A stretch of DNA of 64,000 bases from Rhipidocladum racemiflorum (Eukaryota; Streptophyta; Magnoliopsida; Poales; Poaceae), in the NCBI GenBank assembly GCA_036346355.1, contig CM070576.1, positions 52,871,712 through 52,935,711 of the forward strand, in the 5' to 3' direction. The notes under the pieces were generated by a model. That model did not search any database and was not told the DNA's origin. It saw only the letters and a list, made by a program, of their open reading frames with translations. The stretch's first letter is position 1. Each line of letters opens with the position of its first letter. Positions 36,275 to 47,989 of this stretch are shown here, one piece after another. The position numbers were made by a program, and so were the translations under genes.

Positions 36275-36459
36275 CGTTGAAAGTAGAATAGAGATTGAAC
36301 TCGAGAATAGAATTGAGAATGAATGATCATCTTTATTGCACAAGAGCTTACATATTTATACAGGCGAAAGGATGGCAATGAAAGATACCTATTGAAAGAG
36401 GCACCTATTCTAAGGGGTACCTATTTGAAAAGACACCCATTTGCCCATTATGAATTTCA
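36275..36459 (-). repeat. 3' LTR of the 36-42 kb copia element
   Basis: It shares TTGAAAGTAGAATAGAGATT, GAATGATCATCTTTATTGC and TTTGCCCATTATGAATTT with the LTR at 42337-42507. The first bases CG replace the expected TG. The minus strand reads GGGCAAAGGAGAGAG just before the LTR, which fits the polypurine tract. Confidence 0.88.
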
Positions 36460-37119
36460 TAACTCTCTCCTTTGGGCAAATAACACAGCCTTCATATGAT
36501 TCGATAAACTCCTCCAAAAACCCTACGGAAAAAATATGAGAAGAAATTCATTCTCATAATTATATGCCATCTAAAACTCCTTTAAAACACAATGAAAAAA
36601 TATAAGGAGAAACTTTATAGCATAAGTTCATTTTTAATGTTGCCTCATTAAAACATTCTATGAGAAACCCCTTATGTAAAACTCATAAAGGAAAAGAGTG
36701 CAGCATGTTCTAGTTCAAGTGTTAACTCCTTCTGAACCTTGCAACTCATAAAGCCGTCTCATACCAATCCCTTACATACATTTTTGGAACGAGGACGTCG
36801 GTAAAGACTTAATAAATAAATCGACTAGATTTTCACATGACTTTATTTGCAAGACATTTATCTCACCACTCTTTTGAAGTTCGTGAGAATAAAATTGCTT
36901 AGGAGCAATATGTTTTGTTATATTACTCTTTATATAGCCCGTTTACATCTTAGCAACATAGGCAGCATTATCTTCATAGATAATGGTAGGAAATTCCAAT
37001 AGATTAATACCACATGACCTTTATATAGGGTTCATCATTCTGCAAAGCCATTCACATTTATGTGATGCTTCATATAAAGCAATTATTTCAAAATGATTAG
37101 TGAAAGTGGCTACTAAATT

Positions 37120-38200
37120 TTATTTACAAGACTTCCATGAAATAGTTGTACTATCATAAAGGAAAACAAATCCAGTCTGTGACTTGGCGCTGTGGGGATT
37201 AGACAGATAGCCAGCATCTGTGTATCTAATTAAATTCATATCTTGATTTCTTTGAAATAACAAACCAATATCTTTTGTACCATTAAGGTACCTGATGACT
37301 TGTTTAACACTAGTCAAATGTCTTTTTGTTGGTGATGTGCTGTATCTAGGTAATAGATTGGCTGCAAATGCAATTCAGGTCTGGTGCAGTTTGCAAGATA
37401 CATTAGTGCTTCGATGGCACTAAGATATTGAACTTCCAATCCCAATATTTCTTCATCCTCTTCCCTAGGTCTAAATGGGTCTTTATCCACATCAAGGGAT
37501 CTCATGACCATAGGTGTTTTCGTTGGATACGATTTATCCATATTGAATTTCTCCAATATCTTTTGGATATATGCAGACTGGTGCACAAATGTTCCTTCAG
37601 GAACGTGCTCAAGCTTTAAACCTAAGCAAAATTTGGTCTTACCCACATCTTTCATCTCAAACTCCGTCACAAGATGATTACTTTCCTCTTCTATGTCTCT
37701 CGTGGTTTTGATGATATTTAAATCATCAACATATACTGAGATGATACGGAATCCACTTTGGGATTTCTTTATAAACACATATGGACAATCATCATTATTG
37801 TAGTATCCTTCCTTCAAAAGAAAATCACTTAGTCGGTTGTACCACACCCTTCTAGACTGTTTTAATCTTTATAGCGACTATTTTAACATGTTGCGATTTG
37901 CATTAAAATTCAGAATTTTAACCCCTTCAAGGACTTTCATGTAAATATCCGAATCTAATGACCCAAACAAATATGCGGTCACTACATCCATTAAATGTAT
38001 TGATACTTTCATATTAACTACCAGCGATATTAGATATCGGAAAGTTATTTCACTCATAATAGGAGAGTATGTTTCATCATAATCGATGCCAGGTCTCTGT
38101 GTGAACCCTTGGGCCACAAGCCTCGCTTTGTATCTTACCACTTCATTATTTTCATTCCTTTTTCGAACGAAAACCAATTTGTTTCCCACAAGAAACACTT
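37120..38200 (-). pseudogene. Copia reverse transcriptase and RNase H, two or three frames
   Basis: Minus-strand pieces: KARLVAQGFTQRPGIDYDET (near 38080-38140), MWYNRLSDFLLKEGYYNNDDCPYVFI..SVYVDDLN (37847-37720), LGLKLEHVPEGTFVHQS, EALMYLANCTRP (near 37400), then YLNGTKDIGLLF, YTDAGYLSNPHSAKSQTGFV and ISWKSCK (37317-37120). The catalytic YVDD is present. The frame shifts near 37870 and near 37316. RT copies the element's RNA and RNase H removes it. Confidence 0.85.
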
Positions 38201-39072
38201 TAGGAGGAGTTGGTGTTACTGGACCAAATACCTACATTTTATTAATTGAGATCAATTCTGCTTCAATTGCTTCCTTCCATTGATCCAATCTGAGCGCTTC
38301 ATGCACTTTGCAATGGTCTTTGGTTCTGGATCCAGTTGAAGGCTCTCAGCAATCTTTGGGGCAAAATGCATGTCAATAATTGTAGCACCGTTTTTATATA
38401 ATTATCTCGAATTGACATAATTCGTGAAAATTTCTTCATTTACACCCTCTAACTCATTGTGATTTCCCATAACAACGGAGTCTAGGGGTTCCGATGTCCT
38501 AGTATCTAAATTTGTGCGCACTTTAATGCCAGGTTTACCATTCCTTCGATGGTTCTCAACCTCATGTTGAGTTTCTTTTACCGATTCAAGTATTGTATCT
38601 TTACCTTTAGAAGAATTCTATTTTTGCAGAGATCTCCGCGCAACTAAGTCCTTTTTATCCGAAATTCCCTAACCTTCTCATTAGAGGCAAGAGTAGCCTT
38701 TTGAGGTACCTCTACTCTTTCTGGTACATTGACTGCGGGTATATATGATTTTATAACACCCTTGTAATCAGTAAATGCATCTGGCAGATTATTTGCAATT
38801 TGTTGCAAATTTATTATTCTCTGAACCTCTAATTCAGATTCTTTAGTAAGTGGATCTAAGGACTGAATGCCAGTTGCATTCCAATCCATTATCGGCATTC
38901 TTCATAATACTTATCTCCCCCGTAATGCCAGAAAATTATCCTTATCAAAAATACAATCAACATACCAAGCTGTAAATAGATCCCCTATTAATGGCTCAAG
39001 GTATTTTATTATTGAAGGAGAATTATACCCCACATAGGTCCCCAACTTCCTGTGAAGACCCATTGATGTACA

Positions 39073-40190
39073 CTATGGTGGTGAAATCGGTACGTATACT
39101 GCGCAACCGAATTTTCGCAAATGGGAAATACTTGGTTCATTTACACGTACTAATTGCAACGGGGAGACCGTATGATATGCAGTTGGTCTTATTTGGATTA
39201 GTTCTGCGGCGTGGAAGACCGCATGTACCCAACAATTTGTTGGCAATCTACAATTTTGTAAAAGAGGTATAGCTATCGGTTTATTCCTCTTTATCAAAGA
39301 TTCTTCTAGGCCATTTTGTGTATGGACATATGGCATAGAATGCTCTACATTAATGACCAGAGACATATAATAATCATTAAGTGCCCTTGAGGAGAACTCA
39401 GCGGCAATATCCAATCTAATGGATTTGATCCTGTTTCAGGAAAAATTGACTCTTAACTTAATTATTTGAGTCATTAATCCAGCAAATGCATGGTTCTGTG
39501 TGCTTAATAAACACATGTGGGACCATCTTGTAAAAGCATCTATTAATAAACCCTGCATTCTATCCAGAAAATTCGGGGACTCATTTTTTACTTTGAGGTA
39601 TGATGGCCTCAAAATCAATTTCCCTTTAGTACAAGCAGTGCACATAAAATCTTCTGATTTTGGGAAAATTTAAAGCTCTAATATTATGGCCAACAGAACA
39701 GTTTATAATTTTTCTCATCATCCCCATAACAGCATGACGTAAACGATCATGCCAAATCTTGAATTTTTCAAGATTTTTAAAAATTGTTTTGAACGCAACA
39801 TGTTGTTCAGGTTTGATGTACATGTAGTACAATCCAGATGAATATGAAGGAAGTTTTTCAACCACTTGTTTTTCGTATCCATCAACTTTAGTGAGGAATA
39901 TATTCATCGTCTCCTTCACTAGTAGTTTCCAAATGGAAACCATTAATACAGATATCTTTAAAACTTAGTAGGGTATGATTTAATTGAGGATGCAACAGAG
40001 CATCTTCAATTGTCAATTGTGTACCAATAGGGAGAACTATGATGGCTCTTTCAGTGCCAAAAATTACACTATTGCTTCTAGCGATATGCATTATATTTTC
40101 ACTTTTCCGTGTCAAAGTCTGGAAATATTTTATTTCCCTTAATATTATATTTGTGGTACAACTGTCAACAAGACATATTTCGTCCTCCAC
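39073..40190 (-). pseudogene. Copia protease and integrase, frameshifted
   Basis: In element order: EDEICLVDSCTTNIIL (near 40140-40190; the protease box is DSC rather than the usual DSG), HIARSNSVIFGTERAIIVLP, LNHTLLSFKDICINGFHLET, KIWHDRLRHAVMGMMRKIIN (pre-integrase HxxxxH region near 39720-39770), CTACTKGKL (zinc CxxC near 39640), and integrase core pieces DIAAEFSSRALNDYYM and EHSMPYVHTQNGLEESLI near 39320-39410. Frames change near 39640 and 39430. The D-D-E core cannot be assembled in one frame. Confidence 0.8.
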
Positions 40191-40442
40191 TAGATTGTGC
40201 CACCAAATTCTATAATAAAGAACACGATTATTATCTCAAATATAGAACAAGTACATCAATATATAGTGTATGTCTGCAAATACAATATGTGCTTGTACAA
40301 TACAATTACAATACTCATGTCCCTACATAACTTAGTTAACTTAAAATATACAACAATATTATCTAGAACAATTATGATTAACTATTTACACAAGGGGATA
40401 ACTAGGAGACTACACGATGTCTCCAAACAAATCTTAGGAAGT

Positions 40443-41030
40443 CTATTCAACCAACATATCATATGTTTTCATGAAGTCATCTTCCTTCAGTTGGACCATC
40501 TGATAGTGCTCAACATTTAGAGCAATATCCTCTGATCCTATTTTTAGATCTTTGTCTGCTGGTGAAGTAAAGTGAATTTCAACATTGTCCCCTTTAGGCC
40601 TCTTGCCTTTGTCCACGGATTGTTGATATGGCTCAATCAAATATGGAGTAGTGCGACATTCTTTTGCATAATGCTCTTTGCAGCCACATTTATAGCAAAA
40701 GTCCAATTTTTCCTTAGAAAAATTCTTTTTGAATTTTTTCCTTGCCATATCCTTTGCCTTTGAATTTCTGCATATCATTGGATTGCCATTTCCCCCCCTT
40801 TTCTTTTGGCATCTCTTACGCCCATGGCTACTGCTAGTCCCCTGAGTATTACCACGTGCTTTAGGTACTGCCATTACCCTCGTAGGGCGAGTATGATGAT
40901 TTTTCATAAGAATTTCATCATGTTTTTTTGCTTGAAGAATAGTATAATTCAACTTAGAGTATTTTGTATACATCTTTAGGCTATATTGCTGTTGCAGTAT
41001 ACACATACAAGGATGTGAAATGAACAATAT
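40443..41030 (-). pseudogene. Copia gag C-terminal part with zinc knuckle
   Basis: A 194-codon minus-strand frame contains FCYKCGCKEHYAKECR (near 40670-40700), a CX2CX4HX4C zinc knuckle that binds the element's RNA, preceded by a basic stretch (RKRCQKKRGGNGN). N-terminal gag sequence continues to the right with breaks up to about 41250. Confidence 0.8.
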
Positions 41031-41399
41031 TTTTCGATTAGTTCGGCATCACTAACTCTGTGGTCACAAAATTGCATCTTAGAATTTATTTTATGTATTG
41101 CTAAATTATACGCTGCCACAGACTTGAAGTCCTGGAAATGTATAAGTAATCACTCTCGTTGAGCTTCTGGTAACATGACCGACCTCTGTTGGTCATACCT
41201 CTCTTTTAAGGATTTCCATAATTGAAGTTGATCTTCCACCATCAAGTACTCAGTTTTAGATTTGAGTGGAGGTGATGTCGAATAAAATGCAGGGCTGTAT
41301 ATTTTGAGGTTTGTGAAATTTGCGGGTCATTTTGTAAAGGTTCAGTGATGGTTGCACTAAAATCTCTACCCATCAAATTTATCTTTAGATCCATCGCCC

Positions 41400-42336
41400 A
41401 AGTCAGATAAATCACAAACTTTATATAACAAACCCATTTAGATCCGGCGCTAGGGCTACTAACCCGAACACCATAGCCGCTGCTGCCTTGGGCTGTTGGG
41501 GTAGGCCGCAGCCGCCCCACTGACGGTGAGAGGCTCGCTGGCTCTAGCACTCTCTCCATTTACCTTCGCGCACGGGAATTGAAGTCCGCGACGTTGCCTG
41601 AGGGGCGCTCCTGTTGTGTCATCGGATCCACCACCGGATCCAATCGCTTGGGGCGCATCGGGGAGGGCCGCCACTCCCTCAAGTGCCTTAGCGCCTCTGC
41701 CGCCATGGTGTCGGGCACCGCCAGTACACTGTCGCATGCCGTCTTGAGCGAATCTGGTGATGCCACCACCTTGCCAAGCATCAACACTACGCTTGGCTGG
41801 GTCATGGGGGCACGGCTGCAGCTGGGTGGCCAACGCTGTTGAGCGAAGGCCCTCCCTGGTCTTATTCCGCGTGACACCGTCACATCAGCCGTCGCGTCGG
41901 CCTCACCATGCACCTCTTGCGCGCGGACTAAGGTGGTCGCCGCCACGGTCTCGGACGCGCCTACCATGCTATGGGGCACCTCAGCCCCTACGGCCAGTGC
42001 AGTACCGAGGAGCGCCATGACCCTTTCGGTCCCTGCGACCAATGTTAGTCCTCTGACCATACCACGATAAGGCCGAGCATGACCTAACCAGTGTCGATCA
42101 TATCGCGCATGCCAATGACGATGTCCCGACCGGCGGTGTTGTAGAGGAAAGATGCGAAGGATCGCCGTTTCCAAGTTCATGATGGAGGTAAGTTCATTTA
42201 AAACATCATCGTTGTTCTGCGCCATTGGACTTATCATGTCTGCGATGTGGTCAGTGATCCTCCCATCTGCCATCGGTCTCTGTTTGCCCGTACTTAGTGG
42301 CCACCGTACTCGTGGATTAGAGCAATGCTAATAACG
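41400..42336 (-). other. GC-rich leader of the copia element with a 237-codon open frame
   Basis: Between the primer site and gag lies a GC-rich block, strongly unlike the AT-rich remainder. The minus strand is open from 42273 to 41560 (starts MADGRITDHIADMISPMAQ). The N-terminal 40 residues look like a coding leader; the Ala/Arg-rich rest resembles no family I know and may be spacer. A matching GC-rich leader is present in the copia element at 14-27 kb. Confidence 0.5.
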
Positions 42337-42507
42337 TGTTGAAAGTAGAATAGAGATTGAACTCAAGGAATTGATAATGAATGATCATCTTTATTGCACA
42401 AGAGCTTTACATATTTATACAAGGGAAATGATGGCAATAAAAGACACCTATTCAAAGAGGCACATATTCCAAGAGACACCTATTTGCCCATTATGAATTT
42501 TTTAATA
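42337..42507 (-). repeat. 5' LTR of the 36-42 kb copia element
   Basis: It begins TGTTGAAAGTAG (plus-strand view) beside the primer-site region and ends near TTTTTTAATA, one base before the duplicated GTAAC. It lacks about 14 bp of internal sequence relative to the other LTR. The gypsy element starts 8 bp further right. Confidence 0.85.
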
Positions 42508-42515
42508 GTAACCTC

Positions 42516-43496
42516 TGTCAGCGTATTAAGCGCTGGGGTACCCACGCAGCCGCATTAAGTACTGTCGCCAATAGGACAGGTGGCGTTCAGGCCACTCCTC
42601 GAGGCGACCAGCCAAGGTGCTCGCCAGGGGACAGGTGGCGTCCAGGCCACTCCTCGAGGCGACCAGCCAAGTTGCTCGCCCGGGGGACAGGTGGCGTTCA
42701 GGCCGCTCCTCGGGGCGACCAGCGAAGGTGCTCGCCCAAGGGACAGGTGGCGTTCAGGCCGCTCCTGGCGACTAGAAGGTGCTCGCCAGGGGACAGGTGG
42801 CGTCCCAGCCACTCCTGGGCGACCGGCAAAGGTGCTCGCCAAGAGGACAGGTGGCGCCAGCCACACCTGGGCGTAGTTCCCAAGAATCAACCCCGTAACG
42901 TACTACAGGCGAAGGGTCAAGGATATTTAATGCGAGACGCGTGTATTTAATGCGAGACGTCGCATTAATTGTGTCGCTGTGATATGGCGGCGCGTCTTCC
43001 TAGCGCGCATTAATGATGGGTGGTGCCGAGTCGACATCCCCTCTCCGGCTGAGCGTGGGGTGACAGACAGCGGGGCCCAAGGCGAAGTCTAAGTCAGCTA
43101 GGACAAACATTAAATGTGATGTAAGAGAGTATGACAGGGTGCATTAAATGCAATCAGAGTAATGTCGACGCTTGCTTTACGCATAAGTTGTAAGCCCCAT
43201 GCGCCAAACAGAGTATAAAAGGGAGCCGGGATGCATGGGAGGAGGGTTGTTGATGATTGGGTGGCGTAACTGAGAGGGTCTTCTTCCCACCTTGTAAGAA
43301 CCTTGAACTCAGAGGAAACCACCAAGCAGGACTAGGGTCATTACTCTGTGGAGGGCCCGAACACAGGTAAACTCGATCGTCTTCTTGCTTGCTTCCAACA
43401 TCCGATTCTTCTGTCTTTGGAGGCGGTTGCCACAAAAGCCCAGTCAGAATCTCTCAAGCACCCGGTCTTAGGGTGCTGTTGAATAATGGCCAAGCA
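42516..43496 (+). repeat. 5' LTR of the gypsy element
   Basis: It begins TGTCAGCGTATTAAGCGC and ends GGCCAAGCA, just before the primer-binding site. It carries six tandem 52-56-bp units (42574-42870), a TATAAAAGG box at 43215-43223 (probable promoter), and the AAGAACCTTGAACTC stretch shared with the other LTR. Confidence 0.93.
42574..42875 (+). repeat. Six tandem 52-56-bp units in the gypsy 5' LTR
   Basis: Unit starts (GGACAGGTGGCG) are at 42574, 42629, 42685, 42741, 42793 and 42845. Each unit contains GTGGCGTTCAGGCCAC and GGCGACCAGCC...GTGCTCGCC, both able to form short hairpins. The 3' LTR holds the same array at about 52537-52825, and the LTR fragment at 25766-26110 has a related array. 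Confidence 0.9.
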
Positions 43497-43516
43497 GGTG
43501 GCGCGCCAGTAGGGGC
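43497..43516 (+). other. Putative primer-binding site of the gypsy element
   Basis: GGTGGCGCGCCAGTAGGGGC follows the 5' LTR with no or one spacer base, the position at which a host tRNA primes minus-strand synthesis. The exact tRNA cannot be named by eye. Confidence 0.6.
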
Positions 43517-43582
43517 TTAGTGGTTAGATCGTTCCTTTCTTCCATTCCTTTGGAGGAGTTTGCAAGAATCAAGATCATCCGT

Positions 43583-45090
43583 ATGGCGAATCTCATCGCC
43601 AGAGCGCCCCCCGAGGAAAGCAGCGCGGCCGATCTCGGCTCCGTGAAGGGAGTCGGGTCAGCCGGTCCTTCATGGCGGAGGGGCGCGAGCCGCATCCAAG
43701 CCCGGAGTTCAATGGCCCGGCGCTGCCGTTGGGGAAGATACCCCAATGCAAAGCCTTCATGCGCCCGATTGCTCTCGGATCATCCTCCGGTCCAACTGAC
43801 GGCGACACCCAGCCACCCCTTGGCTCCAGGACATTGCCCGCCTAGTGGACTCGGCCCAGAAGAGTTGTCGTGGCAATTCAGCCGGGGCTTCCGGCCCTCC
43901 GCCAAGGAGTTCGTATGGTGGATGCACAAGCTTCCGATCGCTCTTTAGCGACCTCTCCCGGCCGCAGGAGCCGGGATAAAGGGAAGGGAGTATCGGCCGC
44001 CTCTGCAACAGGGGACGTGCACAAGCTTCAGATCTTCCCGCGGTACTTCTATGCCGGAGGAGAACCGCGGGATCTAAGGGCACGCCTCAATGAGGCGGCT
44101 CGTGGGCGACGATCTGCGTCAAGTTCTTCTGAGGCGTCATCCGCAACAACGCCGAACCTCGCTATCGGCCGATCGGAAGGGGCTTCTTCCGACTGGGGAG
44201 AGTGTAGACTCGCACTCCTCGACCCCATCTCAGGGTCGGGGGGTGGGCAACACTACTCCCCATATAATGTTGGGTGCCAGCGTTTTCCCTCCGTCACGCC
44301 AATCGGCGTGGCTGTAAAGATTTGGCCCCGCGCCCATCGAGAAGTATGACGGCACCACCAACCCTCAAGAATTCCTCGCAGATTTATACGACGGTGGTGC
44401 GTGTCGCCGGGGTCGAGATAGAGTTATGGCCAACTACTTCGATGTCGCCGACAGGCTTCGCCCGCTCGTCGAACCTTCCTCGGGTTCGGTACACTCGTGG
44501 AGGAATCAGGCGACATTTTTGTCGCCAACTTTCAGGGCTCCTACGCCAACCGGGTGTGGAGGACGACCTCCACGCTTTGGAGCAGAGGGAGGGGAGTCCA
44601 CGAGGGAGTTTATTCGGCGGTTTAGCCATTGCCGCAACACGATCCCGGATCTCGAGCAATCGGTTATTATTGTGCGTTCGGAGGGGGTTAGGGATCGGAA
44701 GATGCGGGAGAAGATGGCTACCCGCTGCCGCTACCACTTCCGAAGCTTTTCTCCTGGCTCACAAGTGTGCCGGCAATGAGGCTCGGAAGGGTGCATCGTG
44801 GCCCTCAAACCCTGACGGAGCCGGAGCGTCGAAGTCCTCCGACCGTAAAAAGAAGAAGCGCAAGGAGGCCGCCGCGAGAGGTTTTGGTGGCCGATCCAAG
44901 CCAAGCCTCGGGCGCGACGATCGAGCGAAGGAGAGATCGCCGGACCAGCGAGACAATCGCAGGATCGCCGTTCTCCCCGCCGTGAAGACGACAGGGCAAG
45001 CCATACTGCCCCATCCACCGCACAAATGGGCACGACTTGGAAGATTGTCGAGTTGTATCCAAGTTGGTGGAAAAGCGCTCAAGAAGCGCC
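43583..45090 (+). pseudogene. Gypsy gag, frameshifted
   Basis: Coding pieces start near MANLIARAPPEESSAADLG (43583) and include the conserved retrotransposon gag patch STREFIRRFSHCRNTIPDL and VRDRKMREKMATR (near 44595-44730), followed by a basic KKKKRKEAA stretch near 44850-44875. At least three frame changes occur. Gag would form the cytoplasmic particle that packages the RNA. Confidence 0.75.
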
Positions 45091-45299
45091 GCTAAAAGGA
45101 TCGCGAAGATAATGACGATTTAAGATGACACCCCACCGGCTTTCCAACAAGCCGAGCACACTGCGGCATACATTCATGGGGTTCGGCCACCTACTCTTCC
45201 AACTCGCAAGATAAGCGAGAGCCGAGTGTGTGTGTGCCACCATGCCAGGCCCGGACGAGTCGGGTTGAAGTGGTCGGATCAATCGATCACTTTACCGGG

Positions 45300-45520
45300 C
45301 CGACCACCCGGCGAACACTTCAGCCCAAACCATCTCCCGATCGTGGTCGCCCCTACGGCCGGGAATGCGAAGCTTGGGCGAGTACTAGTTGATGGAGGAA
45401 GTGCCATCAACTGGCCGGCGTATCAAGCACTCCAAATACCTTATGAAGAATCTGCGCGCGACCGCTTATGGAATTGCCCGGGATGGGCCTAATGCCCTGG
45501 GACAAGTCCACTGCCCGTCC
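45300..45520 (+). pseudogene. Gypsy aspartic protease remnant
   Basis: LGRVLVDGGSAINWPAYQAL (45373-45430) contains the D-G-G-S variant of the retroelement aspartic protease active site (D-S/T-G family), with upstream FSPNHLPIVVAP typical of the Tat protease edge. The frame breaks after about 70 codons. Confidence 0.75.
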
Positions 45521-45879
45521 ACGCTCGGCGAAAACTTGGGACGGAACTCATCAACTCGAGGTCGCCGACTTCGACCTCCCTTACAACGCCTCGCTTGGCC
45601 GGCCGCTTAGTCAAATTCATGGCGATTACGCATCATGCTTATTTGCCGATGAAGATCCCTGGGCGAGGGCCCAATTGTGGTAAAGGTGGACAAGCTCGAA
45701 GCCTTGCGCCTCGAAGCAAGTGCAAGACTTACCTGAGCCGCCTGTTCGGCGTGGCACTGAAGACCCCTCGAGTGCTCCCCGGCCAAGGCCGCGCTTCACC
45801 GATCCCTTGGGTGAGGTGAAGGTGGTCCCGTGGGTGAGGAAGGCTCGGGCAAGGTTGTGAGAATTGGCGCCGATCTCGG

Positions 45880-46960
45880 CGCCAAATAGGAAGACGCTGT
45901 CACCTTCCTCCTGGTCCTAATCTAGATGTGTTCGCACGGGAACCATCTCGAAATGACCGGGGTCCCTAGGGAGGTGATCGAGCACCGATTGGCAACGCTA
46001 CTGGAGCGCACTCACCCACGTAAGATCCGAGGCAGCGCCAGAGCGACAAGAAGCCATTCGGGAAGAAGTGGAGAAGCTATTGCAAGCCGGAGTTGTGCGG
46101 GAAGTCGCCTACCCCGAGTGGCTGGCTAACCCCGTACTCGTAAAGAAGTCCAATGGGAAGTGGCGAATGTGTATAGACTTTACCGACCTCAATAAAGCCT
46201 GCCCTAAGGACCCTTACCCTCTGCCGAGGATTGACCTCGTTGTCGATTCTACGGCAGGATGTGAAGCTCTATGCTTCCTAGACGCCTACTCAGGATATCA
46301 TCGATTAGAATGGCGCAGAAGGCGAAGAAAAGACGGCCTTTGTGACCTCTTTTGGTGTGTACTGTTATGTTCGAATGCCCTTTGGGTTGAAGAATGCCGG
46401 ATCTACCTACCAGCGAGCCATGCATATTGTATTCAAGTCACAAATTGGGAAGAACCTGGAGGTATATGTTGATGACTTGGTGATAAAAGCTAAGGCGATG
46501 GGTTGGTTGAAGATCTGGAGGAAACTTTCTCCCATCTCGACTACCGCTTAAAGTCAATCTCGAGAAGTGCGTGTTCGGGTGTCATCCGGGAAGTTGCTTG
46601 GCTTCCTGGTCTCGGCCGCGGGATCGAAGCCAATCCGCATAAGATTGAAGCAATTGAACGAATGAAGCCACTGTCCGGCTCAAGCGGCTTGTGCTTAGCC
46701 GGTCGCTGGCCTCCTCGGAGTTCATAGTCTACTGGGGAGAAAAGTCTCCCATTGTTCAAGCCGATGAAGAAGACTAATTCCTTCGAGTGGACCGGAAGCC
46801 CAGCATTTGAAGATCTCAAGAAGTATCTCTCTCGCCTCCTGTCTGGTCGCCTCGAGCCTGGTGAGCCGCTTCTCCTTTATGTAGCGGCAAGCCCCTCGGG
46901 TGAGTGCAAAGACTAGTAGCAGAGCGAGGGCGGCAATGGATCGGTCTATTATGTGAGCAA
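45880..46960 (+). pseudogene. Gypsy reverse transcriptase, frameshifted
   Basis: Recognisable blocks: VAYPEWLANPVLVKKSNGKW, MCIDFTDLNKACPKDPYPLP (46168-46230), CFLDAYSGYH (46278-46305), then in another frame FGVYCYVRMPFGLKNAGSTY (46348-46410) and LEVYVDDLVIKA (46457-46490) with the catalytic YVDD. FEWTGSPAFEDLKKYLS begins the RT-RNase H linker near 46785. Shifts occur near 46310, 46500 and 46680. Confidence 0.88.
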
Positions 46961-46964
46961 GGTG

Positions 46965-47660
46965 TCGCATGATCTTTGAAACTAGGTATCCCCAGGCCCG
47001 TAAAATGGTGTATCTTTGTCTTTGGTGGCATCAAGAAAGCTGCGACATTATTTCCAAGGAAGGAGATCACCGTGGTCTCCTCGTATCCTCTGCGGAGATC
47101 CTTCACAATCGTGAAGTCAAGGTCGACGCTAAGTGGTCTGTCCGAGTGGGAATTTGGCTTCAAATTTGCCCCCACGCTATCAAGAGTCAAAGATGGCGGA
47201 CTTCATTGTTGAATGGACTCGGCAGATGGGGGAAGATAAGGAAGTCCCGTGCTCACGCCTTGGACGCTCCTCTTCGATGGATCCTTCAGGCTCGGCGCGG
47301 GCTGGGTTCCTCTGGTCTCCCGACCGGGGACCCTCAAATATATAGTCGTCCTGGACTTTAAAGCTACCAACAATGTTGCGGAATACGAAGGATTGGTGGA
47401 GCTTCGAAGCCGCCGCGCTATCGGCATACTGGCGCCCTCTGATTAAAGGCGATTCTTTCTTTGGTCATCAACCAGGCAAGGAAGGACTTCACCGCTTCGA
47501 TCCCGTCATGGCGGCTTACAGCGGAGGTTAGAAAGATGGAGAGACACTTCAAGGGCTAGGGTATACACACATACCCGGCGACAATTATTTAGCGGACGAG
47601 CTCGCTCACCGCCTCGACAAGAGCCCTGTTCCGGTCCGGAGTCTTTGAAGAAAGGCTTCC
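46965..47660 (+). pseudogene. Gypsy RNase H, frameshifted
   Basis: TLLFDGSFRLGAGW (near 47256-47300) and FKATNNVAEYEGLVEL (47356-47405) carry the Asp and Glu blocks of a retroelement RNase H. The last Asp block (YLADELAHRLDKS) is near 47585-47625. RNase H degrades the RNA of the DNA-RNA hybrid. Insertions and deletions split it into at least three frames. Confidence 0.8.
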
Positions 47661-47989
47661 GCGATCAGTCCATCTCGGCCCCGTCTCGGTGGGGAGGATG
47701 GTGATCTTGCTCAGCCCTCACCTCGGATGGGAAAGCGACGCCTATTGCAACCCCCGCTTCGTGGGGACAATGGTGGCGCCGCCACCCACGCTGCAGGAGG
47801 AAAGGTGGCACGGTGGAAACGCTTGGCCAGCGGAGTACCCTGACGATCACTGCGGTCGCCGTGCTTGACCGGAAGGCACATGGATGGACCCGATCCTGGC
47901 CTACTGCGGGATCAAGTATGCCCGACGATGATGCGCCACCGAGAAGATAGCGCGGAAGGCCAAGCGCTACACCCTGGTAGATGGGGACC

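Larger units (their letters stand above)
36275..42507 (-). mobile_element. Ty1/copia retrotransposon, minus strand, target duplication GTAAC
   Basis: LTRs of 185 bp (36275-36459) and 171 bp (42337-42507) enclose gag, protease, integrase, RT and RNase H in copia order on the minus strand. GTAAC lies at 36270-36274 and 42508-42512. The minus-strand CACGTTATTAGCATTG after the right LTR resembles a CGTTATCAGCAC primer site. Open frames are long but interrupted by shifts and stops, so it is not autonomous, although it is clearly younger than the element at 14310-27004. Confidence 0.93.
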
